This document shows, piece by piece, positions 1 through 6,004 of a stretch of 6,004 nucleotides of DNA. Both the position numbers and the translations under genes were made by a program. Numbering within the stretch: the first letter of the stretch is position 1; every line of letters starts with the position of its first letter. Location: positions 1 to 6,004 of the forward strand of contig JAEWOM010000179.1 of the NCBI GenBank assembly GCA_023399675.1. Reading direction: 5' to 3'. Origin of the DNA: Bacteroidota bacterium (GTDB lineage Bacteria > Bacteroidota > Bacteroidia > Flavobacteriales > Weeksellaceae). Under the pieces are notes generated by a model. The model was not told where the DNA came from and made no database searches. It saw only the letters and a list, made by a program, of their open reading frames with translations.

Positions 1-3
1 TAA

Positions 4-380
4 TCAGTAAATTATAGGTGGTTTAAGGAGAGACTAATTATATCGCGACAATCACTTAAAGAAGCTGTTGAAATGGTAAGTAAGCAACGTACCGAACAAA
101 CTATTTATGCCGAGTTTCCACATTTAAAAAAGTATATTGAAACTTTACGAGGGGATAAAGCAGAGCAATCAATTGAATCATTAATGCAAAAATGGAGTTT
201 AACTGAATCTGAAGCACTAGAATTAGCGAAAAAGTTAGGTGATATTGTTTCTTTGAAGTAAGAGGAGATGGTAATAGATCAAAATTTAAAATTCCCTTCA
301 TTTATAGATCGTATTTAAATATTACTCAAGGCTCGTCCAATAACTATGACATAGATGAATTTGAAGATACGGAAGATTAA
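4..380 (+). pseudogene. C-terminal remnant of a P-loop ATPase-like protein, frameshifted
   Basis: Two overlapping plus-strand frames join into one plausible protein end. The first frame is open from position 4, has its first ATG at 73 and stops at 259-261. The second frame is open from 243 and ends with TAA at 378-380. Restoring one base near 247, so that GAT ATT GT TTC becomes GAT ATT GGT TTC, links them as ...KKLGDIGFFEVRGDG..., followed by IPFIYRSYLNITQG and an acidic tail EFEDTED. From memory, a GFFE-R-G...PFLYR...L...QG pattern is typical of the C-terminal winged-helix-like end of bacterial P-loop ATPases (Sll1717-like or conflict-system ATPases); I could not check this by search. The ATPase core would lie left of the window, but a TAA in the same frame at 1-3 means another lesion or boundary there. 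An AAGGAG at 25-30 precedes no standard start codon, so I do not treat it as a ribosome site. A free-standing 62-residue protein from 73 is the alternative reading. I am fairly sure of the frameshift and less sure of the family. Confidence 0.6.
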
Positions 381-401
381 AAAAAACCATTTGGAATAAT
401 C

Positions 402-429
402 AAAAAAACGCACCTTTTAAGACGCGTTT
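402..429 (-). terminator. Rho-independent-like terminator of typA
   Basis: Read on the minus strand, AAACGC (429-424) and GCGTTT (411-406) form a 6-bp stem around a 12-base loop. The right arm runs straight into further T residues down to 402. It lies 24 bases beyond the typA stop codon. On the plus strand the same hairpin is followed by a weaker T-rich stretch (431-437), so it may also stop transcription arriving from the ATPase remnant. The stem is short, so strength is uncertain. Confidence 0.6.
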
Positions 430-452
430 ACTTTTTAATATTTCCCGACAAA

Positions 453-2261
453 CTACTCCGCTTTCGCCATTCTCTCCGCACGTTTTCTGTCCTCTTCAGC
501 AAGGATTTTCTTACGCATACGGATGAAGTTCGGTGTTACTTCAATAGCTTCGTCACCCTGGATGTATTCCATACATTCTTCAAGAGAGAACAGAATTTTA
601 GGAGCAATATTTCCGTCTTTGTCTTTTCCGGAAGCACGCATGTTGTTCAGCTGCTTTCCTTCCACAATGTTTACAACCAAATCGCCCGGCTTGTTCTGTT
701 CCCCAACAATCATCCCTGCATACACTTCTTCTCCCGGATCCACGAAGAAACGACCTCGGTCCTGAAGTTTTTCAATGGAATACGCTGTACACTGTCCCTG
801 ATTTTTAGAAATCAGAACACCGTTGCTTCTTCCCGGAATCGCTCCTTTGAATGGCTTATACTCAGAAAAACGGTGCGCCATAATCGCTTCACCTGCTGTT
901 GCTGTCAACATTTGCGAACGAAGACCGATTAAACCTCTCGATGGAATTTCAAACTCCAGATGCTGCATTTCGCCTTTGGTTTCCATTATGTGAAGATCAC
1001 CTTTACGCTGCGTAGCCAAATCGATTACTCTGGAAGCAAATTCTTCCGGCACGTCTACCACCATACTTTCGTAAGGTTCACATTTTTCTCCGTCGATGTC
1101 TCTCAGAATTACCTGTGGCTGCCCGATCGTCATTTCGTACCCTTCTCTTCTCATCGTTTCAATCAGAACTGAAAGGTGAAGAATTCCACGACCGAAAACC
1201 AAAAACGTATTGGCGTCGTCTGTTGGCTCAACTCTTAAAGCAAGGTTTTTTTCCAGTTCTTTCGTTAATCTTTCTTTCAGGTGATTGGAAGTCACGTATT
1301 TTCCGTCTTTACCGAAGAAAGGTGAATTGTTGATGGAGAACGTCATGTTCAGAGTCGGCTCGTCGATAGAAAGGCGTGAAAGCGGATGCGGATCTTCAAG
1401 ATCAACAAACGTATCGCCAATCTGGAAGGCATCAAAACCAACCACCGCACAAATATCTCCTGGCTGAACCTCCTGAACTTTTTTCTTGCCAAGACCTTCA
1501 AAAACGTACAGTTCTTTTACTTTTCCTTTCAGAATTTTTCCGTCTTCCTGCGCTAAACCAATCCACTGAGATTCAGAAATGCTTCCTCTCGCCACTTTTC
1601 CGATGGCAATTCTACCAAGAAAAGAGGAGAAATCCAGGGATGTAATCTGCATCTGAAGATTTCCTTCTTCAACTTTCGGAGCCGGAACGTGTTCCAGAAT
1701 TCCGTCAAGAAGCGGAAGAATACTGTCTGTTGGTTCTAAACTCGTGTTGAACCAACCCTGTTTTGATGATCCGTAGAATGTTGGGAAATCCAATTGCTCT
1801 TCCGTCGCATCCAAATTAAAGAACAGATCAAAAACTTTATCATGAACTTCGTCCGGACGGCAGTTTTCTTTGTCTACTTTATTGATTACTACAATTGGCT
1901 TAAGCCCTAGTTCCAACGCTTTATGCAAAACGAAACGCGTTTGCGGCATCGGTCCTTCAAAGGCGTCCACCAAAAGCAAAACACCATCAGCCATTTTCAA
2001 AACTCTTTCCACTTCCCCACCGAAATCAGCGTGACCAGGTGTATCGATCACATTAATTTTTGTGTCTTTGTACGTTACAGAAATGTTTTTGGACAGGATG
2101 GTAATTCCACGTTCACGCTCCTGATCGTTGTTGTCCATAATCAGTTCGCCTGATTCCTGGTTTTCTCTGAAGATATTGGTTGCGTGGATAATTTTGTCAA
2201 CCAATGTTGTTTTACCGTGGTCAACGTGTGCGATAATCGCGATATTTCTAATGTTTTGCAT
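453..2261 (-). CDS. typA: Translational GTPase TypA/BipA, 602 aa, intact
   Basis: This is a ribosome-binding GTPase related to EF-G and LepA; in other bacteria it acts in 50S assembly and in adaptation to cold and other stress. The G domain (about residues 1-195) shows G1 AHVDHGKT at 11-18, a switch I ERERGITI at 48-55, G3 DTPGHADF at 73-80, G4 NKVD at 127-130 and a G5-like SSKQ at 165-168. Next come a beta-barrel domain II ([11 protein letters not shown] at 216-226), the EF-G-III-like segment beginning [16 protein letters not shown] at 302, a domain V-like region, and the TypA-specific C-terminal domain with [12 protein letters not shown] and the ending [14 protein letters not shown]. Length is normal for the family (about 600). 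The ATG at 2261 gives the standard start just before [14 protein letters not shown]. The leader has no Shine-Dalgarno, as usual for Bacteroidota. The stop codon is TAG, which shows that TAG is a true stop here. The gene stands alone: it converges with the ATPase remnant and has the repeat island upstream. Confidence 0.98.
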   Translation of the reverse strand: MQNIRNIAIIAHVDHGKTTLVDKIIHATNIFRENQESGELIMDNNDQERERGITILSKNISVTYKDTKINVIDTPGHADFGGEVERVLKMADGVLLLVDAFEGPMPQTRFVLHKALELGLKPIVVINKVDKENCRPDEVHDKVFDLFFNLDATEEQLDFPTFYGSSKQGWFNTSLEPTDSILPLLDGILEHVPAPKVEEGNLQMQITSLDFSSFLGRIAIGKVARGSISESQWIGLAQEDGKILKGKVKELYVFEGLGKKKVQEVQPGDICAVVGFDAFQIGDTFVDLEDPHPLSRLSIDEPTLNMTFSINNSPFFGKDGKYVTSNHLKERLTKELEKNLALRVEPTDDANTFLVFGRGILHLSVLIETMRREGYEMTIGQPQVILRDIDGEKCEPYESMVVDVPEEFASRVIDLATQRKGDLHIMETKGEMQHLEFEIPSRGLIGLRSQMLTATAGEAIMAHRFSEYKPFKGAIPGRSNGVLISKNQGQCTAYSIEKLQDRGRFFVDPGEEVYAGMIVGEQNKPGDLVVNIVEGKQLNNMRASGKDKDGNIAPKILFSLEECMEYIQGDEAIEVTPNFIRMRKKILAEEDRKRAERMAKAE

Positions 2262-2278
2262 ATACTTTTTTGACGGTG

Positions 2279-2286
2279 CAAAAGTA
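2279..2286 (-). promoter_or_regulatory. typA: Bacteroidota -7 promoter element for typA
   Basis: The minus strand reads TACTTTTG here, an exact fit to the Bacteroidota -7 consensus TAnnTTTG. It ends 17 bases before the typA ATG. Transcription would start within the following bases, leaving a very short A-rich leader (GTCAAAAAAGTAT) before the start codon. No clear TTTG -33 box is visible; a T-rich CTTTC about 22 bases further upstream is the best candidate. The consensus is established knowledge, and its use here is inferred. Confidence 0.6.
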
Positions 2287-2500
2287 GGGGTTTTAATTGA
2301 GAGTAGAAAGAGGTTTTCTTAAACTTAATTTATTGATAATGAATTAAATTGATGTTTATCTGTTTAAGTTCGTTTTTTAGATAGTTTTAAAGCGGTTTTT
2401 TTATAAAAAATGTAAATGGATTTTTCACTTTTTTAGTTGTGAGCACTGCTGGTGATTTTCAGTGATTGATGGACTGACTTATTTTACATGTAAGTATTCA
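2287..2500. other. AT-rich spacer upstream of typA, no gene seen
   Basis: No credible coding frame is present. The only structure I see is an AT-rich dyad. CTTAAACTTAATT at 2318-2330 can pair with AATTAA at 2342-2347 and, after a 14-base bulge, with GTTTAAG at 2362-2368. It lies just upstream of the predicted typA promoter. With this base composition it could be chance. The stretch runs up to the first repeat hairpin at 2503. Confidence 0.5.
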
Positions 2501-2502
2501 CT

Positions 2503-2528
2503 GTTCTTTTGGCTTGAACCAAAAGAAC
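2503..2528 (+). repeat. Hairpin repeat family A, copy 1 (solo)
   Basis: A perfect 10-bp inverted repeat, GTTCTTTTGG and CCAAAAGAAC, encloses the loop CTTGAA. It is the first of four identical stem-loops in the window, the others starting at 2623, 3036 and 3578, all in the same orientation. This copy lacks the GTTCAAG tail found after the other three; it continues with CACAGTTGCC instead. Its left flank (AGTATT..CT) matches the left flank of copy 2, 120 bases downstream. The 92 bases between copies 1 and 2 hold no gene that I can see. No T-tract follows on either strand, so it is not a normal terminator. Confidence 0.85.
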
Positions 2529-2622
2529 CACAGTTGCCTCTCTGTTGGCTTTTATTTTTTGATGGAACCGGCGGATCGCGCAGCGGTTTAAAGACCTGAA
2601 TCATTGTACTAAAGTATTTTCT

Positions 2623-2941
2623 GTTCTTTTGGCTTGAACCAAAAGAACCAAAAGTTCAAGACTGTGGAAAATTTTGCTAAAATTTGAAATGGTTCACTAA
2701 AATTTATCAAACTCGGGCGGAAAGGTGATGTTTTCGTTCATTAACGGTGTCTGCCGCCACTCAAACAGGATATAATTTCTAACGCTCATCATTCCAAATT
2801 TTTTAACGCAAATATTCCAAGGTCGCTTTTTTGAATTCGTTGCCGAAGCACGTTGAAAATCGCAATTAAACTGGTCTTGTGGTGAAGAATCAAATTCAAA
2901 AGAACTAAACAACTCAATCACTCAAAACTCAACTACTCTAA
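2623..2941 (+). repeat. Repeat module 1 (diverged copy) with family A hairpin copy 2
   Basis: The module opens with the family A hairpin (2623-2648) and the tail GTTCAAG at 2654-2660, which is complementary to the CTTGAAC of the loop at 2633-2639. It closes with a 31-base A/C/T-rich segment (2911-2941, ending CTCAACTACTCTAA) that recurs with one mismatch at 3854-3884. The body between is mostly unlike modules 2 and 3, but a stretch TTTAACGCAAAT..TTCCAAGGTCG resembles the TTAACGCAAAATGCTCCGAAGTCG of the other two. It is therefore probably an older copy of the same element. No coding function is apparent; the 74-codon minus-strand frame at 2697-2921 looks accidental. Confidence 0.65.
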
Positions 2942-2951
2942 AAAAAAGCGG

Positions 2952-2990
2952 CCTTGATTTTTTGATTCTTTTTCATCAAGGAAAAAGAAT
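2952..2990 (+). repeat. Hairpin repeat family B, copy 1
   Basis: A perfect 10-bp inverted repeat, ATTCTTTTTC (2965-2974) and GAAAAAGAAT (2981-2990), surrounds the loop ATCAAG. The segment CCTTGAT at 2952-2958 is complementary to ATCAAGG at 2975-2981, so the loop can instead pair upstream. The stem and loop sizes match family A, but the competing arm is on the other side. An almost identical 39-base copy lies at 3519-3557. In both places family B precedes a family A hairpin, here by 45 bases. Confidence 0.8.
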
Positions 2991-3035
2991 GATTATCAAT
3001 GCTTCTGCCGTAAACATTTTAGAAAAACACATACT

Positions 3036-3349
3036 GTTCTTTTGGCTTGAACCAAAAGAACCAAAGGTTCAAGACTTGGATCATTTTGCTAAAAAAACCT
3101 GCGTTTCGCTAAAAGATTTGAACTTGCGCTGATTCACGATTATGGCTTTAAAACCGGATTTTTGCAGCGCTTCAAACACCAAATCTTTTTTAACGCTGCA
3201 CTGCGGTTTTTTCTTAACGCAAAATGCTCCGAAGTCGATTTTCAATAATACAGACAAGTCGAGGTGTTAATAAATGCGTGTAGAATTCGGTGGAAAATCA
3301 AAAACAATAGAACTAAACCACTTACAACTCAACTACTCAACCACTCTAA
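3036..3349 (+). repeat. Repeat module 2 with family A hairpin copy 3
   Basis: The module starts with the family A stem-loop (3036-3061) and the loop-complementary GTTCAAG at 3067-3073. Over the first 220 or so bases it matches module 3 with about eleven differences by hand count, one of them a single-base indel. The shared body contains GCAGCG (3164-3169) and CGCTGC (3194-3199), which can form a bulged stem flanking CAAACACCAAATC. The right end again has the CAACTCAACTACTC..ACTCTAA type of sequence, though rearranged relative to modules 1 and 3. The 69-codon frame at 3274-3483 crosses the end of the module and does not look like a real protein. Confidence 0.8.
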
Positions 3350-3391
3350 AAACGGCCTTGCAAAAGGAGGCGTTAAAAAATGTGCGGAGGA

Positions 3392-3486
3392 TTCCGTTAA
3401 GAAATCTGCACTGTTCGAAGCGCGACAACCAACCTTCTGACGAAGCAACTCTCTTCAAATCGCGCAAGTTTTGCAGATTTTAGGAA
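3392..3486. repeat. Nested inverted repeat between modules 2 and 3
   Basis: Four pairs of arms nest in correct order around one centre: TTCC 3392-3395 with GGAA 3483-3486; AAATCTGCA 3402-3410 with TGCAGATTT 3472-3480; GCGCGA 3420-3425 with TCGCGC 3460-3465; and CTTC 3434-3437 with GAAG 3442-3445 around the tetraloop TGAC. This occupies most of the 169 bases between module 2 and the second family B hairpin. It could be a structured RNA, the trace of a folded-DNA mobile element, or a decayed longer inverted repeat. It occurs once in this window. Confidence 0.55.
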
Positions 3487-3518
3487 GCCGCAGCGCATTT
3501 TAGCCGGAGTTTGCACCG

Positions 3519-3557
3519 CCTTGATTTTTTGATTCTTTTTCATCAAGGAAAAAGAAT
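3519..3557 (+). repeat. Hairpin repeat family B, copy 2
   Basis: The stem ATTCTTTTTC (3532-3541) and GAAAAAGAAT (3548-3557) with loop ATCAAG is repeated exactly. The upstream competing arm CCTTGAT is at 3519-3525. The whole 39-base unit matches the copy at 2952. It sits 20 bases before the family A hairpin at 3578, so the B-then-A order is kept while the spacing is not. Confidence 0.8.
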
Positions 3558-3577
3558 ACTAACTTTATTACTTCTTT

Positions 3578-3884
3578 GTTCTTTTGGCTTGAACCAAAAG
3601 AACCAAAAGTTCAAGACTTGGATCTTTTTTCTAAAAAAACCTTCGTTTCGCTAAAAGATTTGACCTTGCGCTGATTCACGATTATGACTTTAAAACCGAA
3701 TTTTTAGCAGCGCTTCAAACACCAAATCTTTTTTAACGCTGCACTGCGGTTTTTTCTTAACGCAAAATGCTCCGAAGTCGATTTTCACATGTACAGACAA
3801 ACTGAGGAGTTAAGAAATGTTAGGTAGAATTCGGTAAAGAATTAAAACTAAATAACTTAATCACTCAAAACTCAACTACTCTAA
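3578..3884 (+). repeat. Repeat module 3 with family A hairpin copy 4
   Basis: The module begins with the family A stem-loop (3578-3603) and the tail GTTCAAG at 3609-3615. It is offset 542-543 bases from module 2 and about 95% alike over the first 220 bases, including the conserved GCAGCG (3707-3712) and CGCTGC (3737-3742) arms. Its right end (3854-3884) is nearly identical to the end of module 1, so modules 1 and 3 share the terminus while 2 and 3 share the body. This suggests exchange among copies. The module stops 40 bases before the stop codon of the channel gene. Confidence 0.8.
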
Positions 3885-3886
3885 TA

Positions 3887-3905
3887 AACTGAACCGATGT
3901 CAGTT
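3887..3905 (-). terminator. Possible weak terminator of the channel gene
   Basis: Read on the minus strand, AACTGA (3905-3900) and TCAGTT (3892-3887) form a 6-bp stem with a 7-base loop, followed by TTATT rather than a clean T-run. It lies 20 bases beyond the channel stop codon and just outside repeat module 3. The position fits a terminator, but the tail is poor. Confidence 0.35.
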
Positions 3906-3924
3906 ACTATTGATTTATTAGAAA

Positions 3925-5817
3925 TCAGTGTTTTGCCAGGACGATGACGTGATCTTCGTCGCGGAGTTTAATTTTCTTTGATTTAAGCGGATTGAGGACA
4001 AGACCAAAATCACTTTCCTCATCCATTGCATTTTTCATTTTTCGGTAACCGACCGCCGTTTCATTATTCCGCTTGGCAGCCTCAACAACCGTATAGAAAT
4101 TAATCTCCTGATTGGTCTCCACATAATCCGAAGCCGGTTTCAGATAAAATTCGGATTCTTCCGCCGAAAAAAGATCTTCAAAAACCGTACTGAGCAGTTT
4201 GTTTTCGGAAATCTGAGTCATAAGCAATCCGGCCAGTTCATCGCTTACTATGAAATCATCGGCTTTTGCAATTACCGCAAGTTTCTGATTCCGGATATCC
4301 AGCATTTCGCTTACAATGCTGTACGTTTCCTGTTTTTTTGATTCGATATCGCGTAAATGAAGCAGTGTCATGATCGTTTTTGACTCGGCTTCATTCCGGT
4401 CCAGATCTTCATATGAAAGAATGATTATGTGGTTGTACGAAAGCAGGTTCAGAGAATTGAGGAATTTTCTGTCAGCCGTATTTCCCGTGTTGTAGTCAAC
4501 CGTGAGATTATTGAGGCGGCCTTCAAACCTCCTCACCTGTCTTTCGACTTTCTCATCATCGGCTACTACGGTAATTGTAGATCCGTTCAGCACATAATGA
4601 TCGAGTTCGCGAACGATGGTCTCCCCTTTTGCATTCCAGCCCAGAATCAGGATATGATCAACTTCCGCAGAAGTTTTTATAGTCGGCTGAATGAACTGTT
4701 CAAGAATTTCTGGTTCACCGGCGACAGCGATCTGCTCATTGTTCTCTGATATCACAATCACTTTATGAGAATCGCCGATAACGGTATCATTTGAAGGATT
4801 CAGTTTCACTTTTCCGCGTTCGTTGGCAATACCTACCACCGCCGAATCTTCGTATGCGTGCAGAGCTTCACCATAAGTTTTGCCCTTCAAATCTTCTTCA
4901 TTTCTGATGTAAACAGATGCGCCGCCAAAATCCAGCAGATCTTTGTAAACAATGCTCAAACCAACCTGCAGTGCGGTCTGCACGGTAATGCGGGAAATAA
5001 GATCTTCAGCGACAACCAGTTCCACTTCATCTTTTCCGACCATTTTTGCAGCTTCCACATTTTCTGAACTCAGCATTTCAGCAACAATATGATAGGGCTT
5101 CCGGCGGCGTGTCGGACTGTTGATTATCGCCAGCAGCTGTTTGATTACCTGAGAATCGGGATCGGAAGAACCTCGCGGAGAAAGAACGATAATCGATTTG
5201 GAATCCTGGGGATTTACAATATCAATATTCTGAAGATCCAGAGGATTTCCGGAGCGGGTGATGATCTGTGTTCCGTGCAGTTCTTCAATTCTGTCACGAA
5301 TTTCTTCATCCATCACAATTTTATCACGGTTTGCAAGGATTACGATCTTACTGTTTTTTACGCTGCGGTTGGCTTCTACCAATTCGCGGAGAATCATAAA
5401 AATTCTTGGAGACCAGCCGAGAATAATGGTATGGTTTCTCTCGATGATCACCGAATTTCCTTTGCGCAAATCTTCCAGTTTATCTTCAAGACCACTGGAA
5501 ATTGCAGAAATCAGGGTCGCAACAATAAAAATACCACCGATTGTAACTGCAACCATGACAAGCCTTAAAGGCCATGCCTCATTTCCGGCTACTGTTCCCG
5601 CATCGATTGCATGAAGAAAGGTCTACCAAAATGATTCTTTATATCCCCCTTCCTGCATTTCATCTGGAAGTAAGCCGAAGATCCAGACGAAAAGAGAAGC
5701 CACAATAACGATTGCAAACGAAACAACAGCCAGCCACATAATGATGGAGACCATCCCACGCGACAAACTGTTATCAAACCAGTAACGTAAACGGTCCAGC
5801 AAAGTAAATTTTCTCAT
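3925..5817 (-). pseudogene. CASTOR/POLLUX-type ion channel interrupted by an in-frame TAG
   Basis: The frame runs from ATG 5817 to TGA 3925-3927: 630 codons including a TAG at codon 65 (5625-5623). Residues 1-64 (MRKFTLLDRLRYWFDNSLSR...) carry the first membrane segment at about 22-50. After TAG, TFLHAIDAGTVAGNEAW (66-82) resembles the pore loop of this family, and a second membrane segment covers about 84-105. Two Rossmann/RCK-like units follow, beginning HTIILGW at 129-135 and HILILGW at 388-394; each later has an EML motif (HIVAEML, YSIVSEML). The layout matches CASTOR/POLLUX channels, known from nuclear ion signalling in plant symbiosis; the bacterial members have no settled role. The protein on each side of TAG reads as one family without a shift, so a single nonsense change is the simplest explanation, CAG to TAG being one candidate. 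A protein starting at Met88 (ATG 5556, 543 residues) is possible but would lack the first helix and pore. Family assignment is strong; the true state of the gene is uncertain because a base-call error would look the same. Confidence 0.85.
5623..5625 (-). other. In-frame TAG inside the channel gene
   Basis: On the minus strand the codons read TCA TTT TGG TAG ACC TTT CTT. The TAG separates the end of the first extracytoplasmic stretch (GGYKESFW) from the pore loop. The next in-frame ATG is 22 codons on. typA ends with TAG, so this codon terminates normally in this genome. No repeat or insertion lies at the site. Confidence 0.85.
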
Positions 5818-5875
5818 AATAATCAACCTTGAAATTGACTATACAAATTACAAAATTTTACCTGATGAAGAACAA

Positions 5876-6004
5876 ATGTTGAAAAAGATCAGTAAGAAAG
5901 AAATCATCGAAAAAAATTCAATGATTCTCAATACCGATGTCGCTATTGACGGCGTGTCTGCACAGAAGCTCTGTAAACCATTTCCCGGGTTTTCTGAATT
6001 CTGC
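5876..6004 (+). CDS. Possible divergent hypothetical gene, 5' part only
   Basis: A plus-strand frame is open from 5786 to the window end. Its first ATG is at 5876 and gives 43 codons starting MLKKISKKEIIEKNSMIL, then NTDVAIDGVSAQKLCKPF. I do not recognise it. The composition (charged start, then mixed residues) and many purine-first codons make it somewhat protein-like. The residues just before the ATG (EIDYTNYKILPDEEQ) also look coding, so the true start or an upstream frame break is unresolved. If real, it diverges from the channel gene with 58 bases between the two ATGs, and that stretch shows no good TAnnTTTG box in either direction. The opposite strand has a 28-codon frame (AEFRKPGKW...IENH, stop near 5919) that could instead be the end of an upstream minus-strand gene. 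Confidence 0.3.
   Translation, partial: MLKKISKKEIIEKNSMILNTDVAIDGVSAQKLCKPFPGFSEFC

Noticed and set aside
73..261. Independent 62-residue gene
   Set aside because: The frame is open upstream of the ATG, and its end joins naturally to the second frame after one restored base, so it is better read as part of a frameshifted gene.
523..1645. Several plus-strand frames of 60-89 codons within typA
   Set aside because: They lie opposite a strongly conserved gene, show no domain features and are shadows.
1923..2322. Plus-strand frames over the typA 5' end
   Set aside because: Antisense to the GTPase motifs; no independent support.
2697..2921. 74-codon minus-strand frame in module 1
   Set aside because: It lies inside repeat DNA, and modules 2 and 3 do not keep it.
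3274..3483. 69-codon plus-strand frame after module 2
   Set aside because: It crosses from the module end into the nested inverted repeat; module 3 has no equivalent frame and the composition is not protein-like.
2503..3603. CRISPR array
   Set aside because: The hairpin units are spaced by 120, 413 and 542 bases and the intervening DNA is partly repeated, unlike regular unique spacers; no cas genes are present.
2503..3603. Integron attC sites or intrinsic terminators
   Set aside because: The arms lack the attC core pattern, there is no integrase or cassette gene, and no T-tract follows the hairpins on either strand.
4429..5614. Plus-strand frames opposite the channel gene, up to 159 codons
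   Set aside because: They are antisense to a recognisable channel protein and show no features of their own.
5589..5777. Minus-strand frame overlapping the channel N terminus
   Set aside because: The other minus frame (MRKFTLLDRL...) gives the membrane helix expected for the channel, so this is its shadow.

Overview
The window looks like a chromosomal segment of a Bacteroidota species, most likely a flavobacterium of the Chryseobacterium/Weeksellaceae type. The clues are AT-rich spacers, no Shine-Dalgarno sequences before the main genes, a TAnnTTTG-type -7 promoter element before typA, and repeat families in the spacers. The genus is an inference from overall character, not from a database match.

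Layout: (1) 4-380, plus strand: the C-terminal end of a protein resembling the C-terminal domain of P-loop ATPases, broken by a one-base frameshift near 247. (2) 402-429: a hairpin terminator between convergent genes. (3) 453-2261, minus strand: an intact typA (bipA) translational GTPase with a promoter just upstream. (4) 2262-3924: about 1.66 kb without a credible gene. It is filled by a repeat island with four copies of one hairpin, two copies of a second hairpin, three roughly 310-base modules in the same orientation (two of them about 95% alike) and a nested inverted repeat of about 95 bases. (5) 3925-5817, minus strand: a CASTOR/POLLUX-type ion channel of about 630 codons with two membrane segments and two RCK-like Rossmann units, interrupted by one in-frame TAG just before the pore region. 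(6) 5876-6004, plus strand: a possible divergent gene cut by the window edge.

The genes do not form an obvious pathway. typA appears to be a single-gene unit with its own promoter and terminator, acting in ribosome-associated stress adaptation. The channel is a separate minus-strand unit whose 3' side abuts the repeat island. Two of the three recognisable protein genes carry a single inactivating change, so either local gene decay or sequence errors must be considered. TAG also ends typA, which argues against TAG being read as an amino acid in this genome.

The most unusual material is the repeat island: two hairpin families sharing a 10-bp stem and 6-base loop design, in which the loop is also complementary to a flanking segment, so two alternative folds or a pseudoknot are possible.
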